From contig NZ_JAKZKW010000001.1 of NCBI RefSeq assembly GCF_022808695.1, positions 744,001-808,000 of the forward strand: DNA of 64,000 nucleotides, written 5' to 3'. The notes beneath the pieces were generated by a model that was not told where the DNA came from, did not search any database, and saw only the letters and a program-made list of their open reading frames with translations. Shown in pieces: positions 57,426 to 64,000 of the stretch (the first letter of the stretch is position 1; each line of letters opens with the position of its first letter). The position numbers and the translations under genes are program-made. This stretch comes from Fundidesulfovibrio soli. GTDB lineage: Bacteria; Desulfobacterota; Desulfovibrionia; Desulfovibrionales; Desulfovibrionaceae.

Positions 57426-57429
<4 letters not shown>
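56674..57429 (-). CDS. tpiA: Triosephosphate isomerase
   Basis: Interconverts DHAP and GAP. The 251 residues show AANWKMYK (catalytic Lys), LAGHSERR (catalytic His), VAYEPVWAIGSG (catalytic Glu) and YGGSVKPENA. The ATG overlaps the pgk stop by 4 bp, so the two glycolytic genes are translationally coupled. Confidence 0.97.
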
Positions 57430-58628
<1,199 letters not shown>

Positions 58629-58690
58629 TGAGCGCTCCTTTTCCAGCGGAATCGTGGGTCGGCCGGGCCCGGACACACCGGACCCGAGGA

Positions 58691-59200
58691 TCATGAGTCG
58701 GGAGAGGGCTCCGGGTCCATGTCCAACCGCATGACCAGGGCGTCCTCCTTGTTGTCGGGGTAGTAGCGCTTGCGGACGCCCACTTCCTCGAAACCGAAGG
58801 CGGCATACAAGCCCTGCGCGGCGACGTTGGAACGCCGGACTTCCAAATACCCCCGGTTTATGCCCATTCCACGGCAAAGTTGCAAGACGTGACCCAGCAG
58901 ATGCTGGCCCAGCCCACGGCGCCTGCGACCGGGATGGACCGCGATGTTGAGTATTTCCATCTCCCAGTCGGCCGCGAAGAAGGTGATGTAGGCGATGACG
59001 GCCCCCTGCTCCACGAGCCCGAACACGTGGAAACGCTCGTTGTCGACCACGGCCTCGTACTGCTTGCGGGACCAGGGCACGGAAAAACACTGCTTTTCCA
59101 GCTCCACGACAGCGGGTATGTCCGCCTTGCCGAAGCGCACGATTTTGGGTTTCGGGCCGGGCTTCGGGCGCGGCGCGCCCGGGACGCCGGTATCGGGCAT
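58691..59200 (-). CDS. rimI: GNAT acetyltransferase, RimI-like
   Basis: A 169-residue GNAT enzyme. RimI acetylates the N-terminal alanine of ribosomal protein S18. Family features: CFSVPWSRKQYEAV, ILNIAVHPGRRRRGLGQHLL (acetyl-CoA binding), LEVRRSNVAAQGLYAAFGFEEVGVRKRYYPDN and DALVMRLDM. The first ~18 residues are Pro/Lys-rich and may not be part of the fold; a later start is possible. It is 62 bp before pgk. Confidence 0.85.
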   Translation of the reverse strand: MPDTGVPGAPRPKPGPKPKIVRFGKADIPAVVELEKQCFSVPWSRKQYEAVVDNERFHVFGLVEQGAVIAYITFFAADWEMEILNIAVHPGRRRRGLGQHLLGHVLQLCRGMGINRGYLEVRRSNVAAQGLYAAFGFEEVGVRKRYYPDNKEDALVMRLDMDPEPSPDS

Positions 59201-59314
59201 GATCTGGCTCCGTTTCGCGCCCCCAGCGGGCGCGCTGTGATTGCGGGAACGCCGGGCGGCTCAGCAGCGCGAAATGTCGCGCGAAGCCACGCCAGGACGC
59301 ACACGAGGAACATA

Positions 59315-59860
59315 ATGGAAACCCACAGGAAACACCAATCCCCAGAGACCGAGATGGTTGAGGTTGTGGACCATGACGGCAACCTCCTGGCCGTGATCCC
59401 GGCCTCGGAGGCGCACCGCCAGTCCCTGCCGCACAGGGCCGCGCTGACGCTCCTGTTCGACAAGCTGGGCAGGCTGGCGCTCACCAGGCGCCCGCAAACG
59501 GAGGCCCTGTACCCGGGCCGCTGGGAGCTCCCGGCGCGCGGGCACATCCTCCCCGGCGAGGCCGCCTCGGATGCCGCGCGCAGGCTGGCGGAGGGCCGCT
59601 TTCCGCAGGGCCTCGGCCCGCTGACCCCGCAATCCGCGCTCAAAGCTGGGGAGGACACGGCTTTCGAAGCCCTGAAGGTGTTCCGCTGCACCCTGCACAG
59701 CGACGGAGACGACGAAGAGCTGCTGCTGGTCAGCCGGGAGGAGCTTTCCGTGTTGTCGGACGACCACCGCGAGCTGTTTGCGCCCTGGGTGGTCTACGCC
59801 CTGAAGGAAGGGGTGCTGTTTCCTGAGAAAACGCGGGAAGAGGGACGCGGAGAGGGTTAA
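59315..59860 (+). CDS. Nudix-like hydrolase with degenerate Nudix box
   Basis: A 181-residue protein beginning at the ATG at 59315. It resembles the Nudix subgroup related to isopentenyl-diphosphate isomerase: MVEVVDHDGN, ALTLLFDKLGRLALTRRPQTEALYPGRWELPARGHI (seen as LALTRR and YPGRWELPA). The Nudix box reads G-x5-E-x7-RLAEG instead of G-x5-E-x7-REUxEE, so metal-binding glutamates are missing and hydrolysis is doubtful. It overlaps the convergent suhB by 4 bp. The upstream frame to 58880 is a rimI shadow. No clear ribosome binding site beyond GAGGA. Confidence 0.7.
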   Translation: METHRKHQSPETEMVEVVDHDGNLLAVIPASEAHRQSLPHRAALTLLFDKLGRLALTRRPQTEALYPGRWELPARGHILPGEAASDAARRLAEGRFPQGLGPLTPQSALKAGEDTAFEALKVFRCTLHSDGDDEELLLVSREELSVLSDDHRELFAPWVVYALKEGVLFPEKTREEGRGEG

Positions 59861-60651
59861 TCCTCGCGCAGGAGCGCGGCCACGGCCTCGTGCACCAGGC
59901 CGTTGGAGGCCAGGATGGAGCGCGAGCGCAGCCAATAAGGCCGCGAGGCGTCGAACGCGCTCACGCGCCCGCCCGCCTCGGTGACCAGCAGCCATCCGGC
60001 GGCCGTGTCCCAGGGTTTGAGCCCGGTCTCGTAGAAGGCGTCGAAGCGTCCCGCCGCCGTATAAGCCAGGTCGATGGAGGCCGCGCCGGGCCTGCGCACG
60101 CCCTGGGTGTTCACGAGCATGTTCTCCAGGTTGTCCATCAGGGGCCGGATGTCCTGGCGCACGGTGTAGGGGAAGCCGGTGGCGATCAGCGAGTCCTCCA
60201 GGCGTGCCACGCCGGAGACCCGTATGGGCTCGCCGTTGCAGAAGGCCCCGCCGCCCAGGACGGCGTGGAAGCACTCGTTCATTGCGGGCACGTTGACGAT
60301 GCCCAGCACCGTGCGCCCGCCCTGCCACAGGGCCACGGAAGTGGCCACGAAGGGCACGCGGTGGGCGAAGTTGGTAGTGCCGTCAACGGGATCGATGATC
60401 CAGCACAGCTCGCCGGGGTCGAGGCTCTCGGCGGACTCCTCGGCCAGGAAGGTGGAGCCGGGCAGGATGCGGGCGAGGCTCTGCTTGAGGGCCTCCTCCA
60501 CTGCCAGGTCGGTCTCCGTCACCAGGTCGATGGGGCCTTTGCGCCGGATGTCGCTGGGCTTGCTCCACTGGCGCAGGATGATCCCCCCGGCCTGGCGCAC
60601 GGCCTCCAGGGCCGCCTCGGCCAGTCCGGGCGTCATCTCGAAATCTGCCAT
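59857..60651 (-). CDS. suhB: Inositol-1-monophosphatase family protein
   Basis: A 264-residue lithium-sensitive Mg-dependent phosphatase. Metal-site motifs are LAEESAES, WIIDPVDGTTNFAH and KPWDTAAGWLLVTEAGG, with GAASIDLAYTAAGR between them. The family acts on inositol phosphate and also on nucleotide or sugar phosphates; in E. coli SuhB also joins transcription antitermination complexes. It starts 1 bp after mreB, so the two are cotranscribed. Confidence 0.92.
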   Translation of the reverse strand: MADFEMTPGLAEAALEAVRQAGGIILRQWSKPSDIRRKGPIDLVTETDLAVEEALKQSLARILPGSTFLAEESAESLDPGELCWIIDPVDGTTNFAHRVPFVATSVALWQGGRTVLGIVNVPAMNECFHAVLGGGAFCNGEPIRVSGVARLEDSLIATGFPYTVRQDIRPLMDNLENMLVNTQGVRRPGAASIDLAYTAAGRFDAFYETGLKPWDTAAGWLLVTEAGGRVSAFDASRPYWLRSRSILASNGLVHEAVAALLRED

Positions 60652-60652
60652 G

Positions 60653-61678
<1,026 letters not shown>

Positions 61679-61749
61679 GTGCAGCCCGCTCGCGAGATGG
61701 TTGAATTACGGAACAATTGCTTCTGTCTACGGGCAGGCTGGAAAAATGT

Positions 61750-62715
61750 CTATGCCTTGTGGCGAGCGAGCCGGGCCTTGAGGTGCAGGTTTTCGAGGAA
61801 CATGGCCAGCTGGTCGGCCACGGCGCGGGCGAAGTCCTTGTGGAGATCGCCAAGGGTTGCGGTCTCCTGGCTGGCGAGCACCAGCACGGCGCGGGTGCGG
61901 CGTGAGAAGCGCACGGGCTGGCAGATGACAGTTTTGAAAACCGGGGCGCTGGCCTGCGCGCCGAAGAGCCGCAGGGCCGTGAGGTCGGCCTCCTGGGAAT
62001 AGACGGGAGCGTCGTTCTTGAACACCCAGCCGATCATGCCCCCGCCCAGGGGGAAGCCCGCCGGGGCCGGCTGACTGGGGGAGAAGAGCACCTTGCTCAC
62101 GCCCTCAACCGCGAAGCAGCAGGAAGGGTCGTCGCGCACGGCCAGGAAGCAGTGGCTGAAGCCCGTGGCGCGGGAGACCTGGTCGAGCAGTTCGCCCAGG
62201 TAGGCGTGCCACTTGGGGTGCATGCGGGGCAGGTCGGTGAGCTGGCGCAGGCACTGGCAGATCCTGGCCTCGGCGTGGCCTTCGGCCAGCGAATCGCGCT
62301 CCAGATAGAGAGCGGAGACCAGCCTGGCGAACTCGCCCAGGATTTTCTGGTCCTTGTCGCCGAAGCTGTGCACCTTTTTGGAGTCAAGGCAGAGCGCGCC
62401 CGTGACGCCGTCCAGCGGCACGCCCAAAAACGCCCTGATCTCCGCCTCGCCCTTGCCGGAATAGTAGCCCAGCACGCCGCGTTTCTGGTCGAAGTTGCCC
62501 ACCAGCAGGGGCTTGCGCTCCCTGATGATCCAACCCGCCAGGCCCTGGCCCGGGGCCAGGGTCATGCCCTGGCGCACGCCGTCGCCCAGGCTGAAGGACG
62601 CGGCAAGGCGGCAGCCCTCGCCCCCCGGATCGGGGAGAAAGAGCACCGCGGAATAGCTGTCGAACACGTTGCAGACCAGCTGCAGAACGCGTGAGAAAAC
62701 GTCCAGGCGGGCCAT
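61750..62715 (-). CDS. Tandem GAF-domain protein
   Basis: A 321-residue soluble protein with a well-formed N-terminal GAF domain (LQLVCNVFDSYSAVLFLPD, then GLAGWIIRERKPLLV and AFLGVPLDGVTGALCLDSKK) and a second, more divergent GAF-like domain (SRATGFSHCFLAVRDDP, GMIGWVFKND, ICQPVRF). No output domain is attached, so it probably acts through protein contacts as a ligand or redox sensor. It begins 1 bp after the stop of the DUF6485 gene and is cotranscribed with it. Confidence 0.82.
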   Translation of the reverse strand: MARLDVFSRVLQLVCNVFDSYSAVLFLPDPGGEGCRLAASFSLGDGVRQGMTLAPGQGLAGWIIRERKPLLVGNFDQKRGVLGYYSGKGEAEIRAFLGVPLDGVTGALCLDSKKVHSFGDKDQKILGEFARLVSALYLERDSLAEGHAEARICQCLRQLTDLPRMHPKWHAYLGELLDQVSRATGFSHCFLAVRDDPSCCFAVEGVSKVLFSPSQPAPAGFPLGGGMIGWVFKNDAPVYSQEADLTALRLFGAQASAPVFKTVICQPVRFSRRTRAVLVLASQETATLGDLHKDFARAVADQLAMFLENLHLKARLARHKA

Positions 62716-62716
62716 G

Positions 62717-62923
62717 TCAGCCTTGGCGGCAGTCCATGAAATAGGCGATGGATCGGTTGTAGGTGGCCTCCTGCTCCTTGGTGAAGTAGCAGGCGGGGAG
62801 CTGGTCCTTGGCGCGGTGGTGGGCCACGCACTGGCAGCAGTTGCCGAGCCTGGGGCAGCTGGAGTAGGTGCAAGGACAGTCGGCCATATTGCCGGATTGC
62901 TGGCGTTCGCAGCCTGTGCTCAT
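62717..62923 (-). CDS. DUF6485 cysteine-rich small protein
   Basis: A 68-residue protein with nine cysteines, including DCPCTYSSCPRLGNCCQCVAHH (about residues 15-36, seen as CPCTYSSC and NCCQC) and PACYFTKEQEATYNRSIAYF, the pattern of DUF6485. The cysteines probably bind zinc or an iron-sulfur cluster. The role is unknown; the family is common in anaerobic delta-proteobacteria and clostridia. It is coupled to the GAF gene. Confidence 0.82.
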   Translation of the reverse strand: MSTGCERQQSGNMADCPCTYSSCPRLGNCCQCVAHHRAKDQLPACYFTKEQEATYNRSIAYFMDCRQG

Positions 62924-63144
62924 GATCTTGGGCTCCGTTGCGCCCTCGCGTTCAGGGTTTTCCTACCTTGACAGAGCGAGGGAAATGCACTTCTAATATA
63001 AAACTTTGGGATGGAAAGGCGCGCCGGGCGATCCGAGCGGCCTCCGTTCTCGGTGAGTAGCGCAAACAGCCGCGTTTGGAAAGCCGCTTGCGGACGCCAC
63101 AGGCGTCCCGCCGGACCGGACGACCGACGCGGCGGAGACGTAGT

Positions 63145-64000
63145 ATGTCCTTGAGTTGGGAAAACGCCTTCAGCAAGCTCCCTGGCGGGCGCGGCCTTGC
63201 CGCGCGCGCACGCTCCCTCAAGGACGGCGACCTGCTGGCCCTCAAGGACTTCCTCGACCTGGCGCACGCCAAGTACGCCCTGCTCCAGCCCTATTTCACC
63301 CTGCCCAACTACCCCCTGGTGGAAAACCGCGAGCTGCTCCCCTCCTTCGAGGTGGACATCTTCGAGTACAAGGAGCTTCCGGGCTTCTCCATGGTGGTGC
63401 TGCCCAGGCAGCTCTCCTACTTCCAGGAGGTCTTCCAGTACGACATCCTGCACTCCCCGGACGACCTTCACGGCCCCGGGAGCAAAGGCGCCGCAGTGGC
63501 CGAACGGCTGGCGGCCTCCAACCTCAACTCCCTGACCATGCGCATCCCCCGGCAGGACCAGGACAAGCTGCGCCAGCAGTTCGCCGGGACGGACATCACA
63601 GCGCTGACCAGCTACATGGAGCTGCTGCCCACCCTTTTGAACATGGAGCGCGCCCACGTGCTGTCGCACACCTCCAAGGGGCGCTTCCACCTGGCCGGGG
63701 TGTACAGCTCCTTCCCCTCCTACCTGGACACGGAGCTCAAGCAGTTCGGGCTGCGCATCGGCAAGTTCAGCTCCGGGGACGACGCCAAGTACGAGGCCAA
63801 CCGCCTCTTCGTGTACCAGTTCCTCATGGAACTCTACGGCTTTCCCATCGTCTCGGAGCGGCGCACCTCGGCGGCCATGTTCGCCCGCCGCCTCTCCCGC
63901 TCGGGCGAGAACTTCATGGTGCGCGTGCTTGGCCAATCCGACAGGACCATCACCACCATGTACTCCCACCCCGACGCCAAGCACTACCCCCGGGTGGAGA
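63145..64000 (+). CDS. Unidentified protein, 3' end outside window
   Basis: An open frame runs from the ATG at 63145, with CGGAG 7 bp upstream, to the edge (285 codons so far). Codon use is strongly like that of the neighbours, with third-position G/C, and the frame is clearly coding. It begins MSLSWENAFSKLPGG and contains no signal peptide or membrane segment. I do not recognise a domain. Segments such as YMELLPTLLNMERAHVLSHTSKGRF and FVYQFLMELYGFPIVSERR suggest a mixed alpha/beta soluble protein. It is divergent from the DUF6485/GAF pair across a 221-bp gap. Confidence 0.8.
   Translation, partial: MSLSWENAFSKLPGGRGLAARARSLKDGDLLALKDFLDLAHAKYALLQPYFTLPNYPLVENRELLPSFEVDIFEYKELPGFSMVVLPRQLSYFQEVFQYDILHSPDDLHGPGSKGAAVAERLAASNLNSLTMRIPRQDQDKLRQQFAGTDITALTSYMELLPTLLNMERAHVLSHTSKGRFHLAGVYSSFPSYLDTELKQFGLRIGKFSSGDDAKYEANRLFVYQFLMELYGFPIVSERRTSAAMFARRLSRSGENFMVRVLGQSDRTITTMYSHPDAKHYPRVE

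Noticed and set aside
62960-63000. TTGACA with TAATAT as a promoter for the DUF6485/right-edge gene region
   Set aside because: The spacer to TAATAT is 20 bp, and the hexamers at proper spacing match poorly, so it was not listed as a feature.

Overview
The window looks like chromosome of a high-GC anaerobic deltaproteobacterium, most likely a sulfate reducer of the Desulfovibrionales (Desulfovibrio/Fundidesulfovibrio-like). This is inferred from [NiFe]-hydrogenase maturation genes, a multiheme cytochrome, a PerR/KatG oxygen-defence pair, ricT next to metG, and the general gene content; no 16S gene is present. Most of the DNA is GC-rich housekeeping sequence with short gaps and many translationally coupled genes.

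Layout. 0-10 kb: the end of a DUF554 membrane protein, hypA-hypB, an old-yellow-enzyme oxidoreductase with an altered iron-sulfur motif, alr, mutL, a GSCFA-domain protein, hldD and an ATP-type PEP carboxykinase. 10-16 kb: an HD-domain protein, a very large PEP-synthase-like protein with an unusual C-terminal half, and a chromate-family transporter. 16-27 kb: an octaheme cytochrome c, then a tightly coupled NosL / small membrane protein / ABC permease / ABC ATPase / polytopic membrane protein / CusB / CusA run that looks like a copper (or other soft metal) handling and efflux unit. 27-31 kb: katG and its regulator perR, with a readable promoter and operator, and tRNA-Lys(CUU). 31-38 kb: ricT-metG, an MFS transporter, a small protein, der. 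38-45 kb: a minus-strand run gatB-mtnA-thiS-thiG-thiH-thiF-thiE-cupin-cysteine hydrolase.

45-56 kb is the accessory region and the most interesting part. It holds three multicopper-oxidase-type proteins, a large di-heme MauG/CcpA-type cytochrome, a secreted protein of unknown function, and two small exported proteins with mirror-symmetric cysteine spacing. Four genes (53799-55085 down to 49091-51058) form one apparent operon. Its first two products are half-sized cupredoxin proteins with complementary copper-ligand motifs, and only the first carries a (Tat) signal peptide. I propose they form a hetero-oligomeric multicopper oxidase exported as one unit. Gaps here are long and AT-richer than the rest, suggesting acquired DNA.

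56-64 kb returns to core genes on the minus strand: tRNA-Leu(GAG), secG, tpiA, pgk, rimI, suhB, mreB, a GAF-domain protein and a DUF6485 cysteine-rich protein, plus a plus-strand Nudix-like gene and, at the right edge, the start of an unidentified gene.
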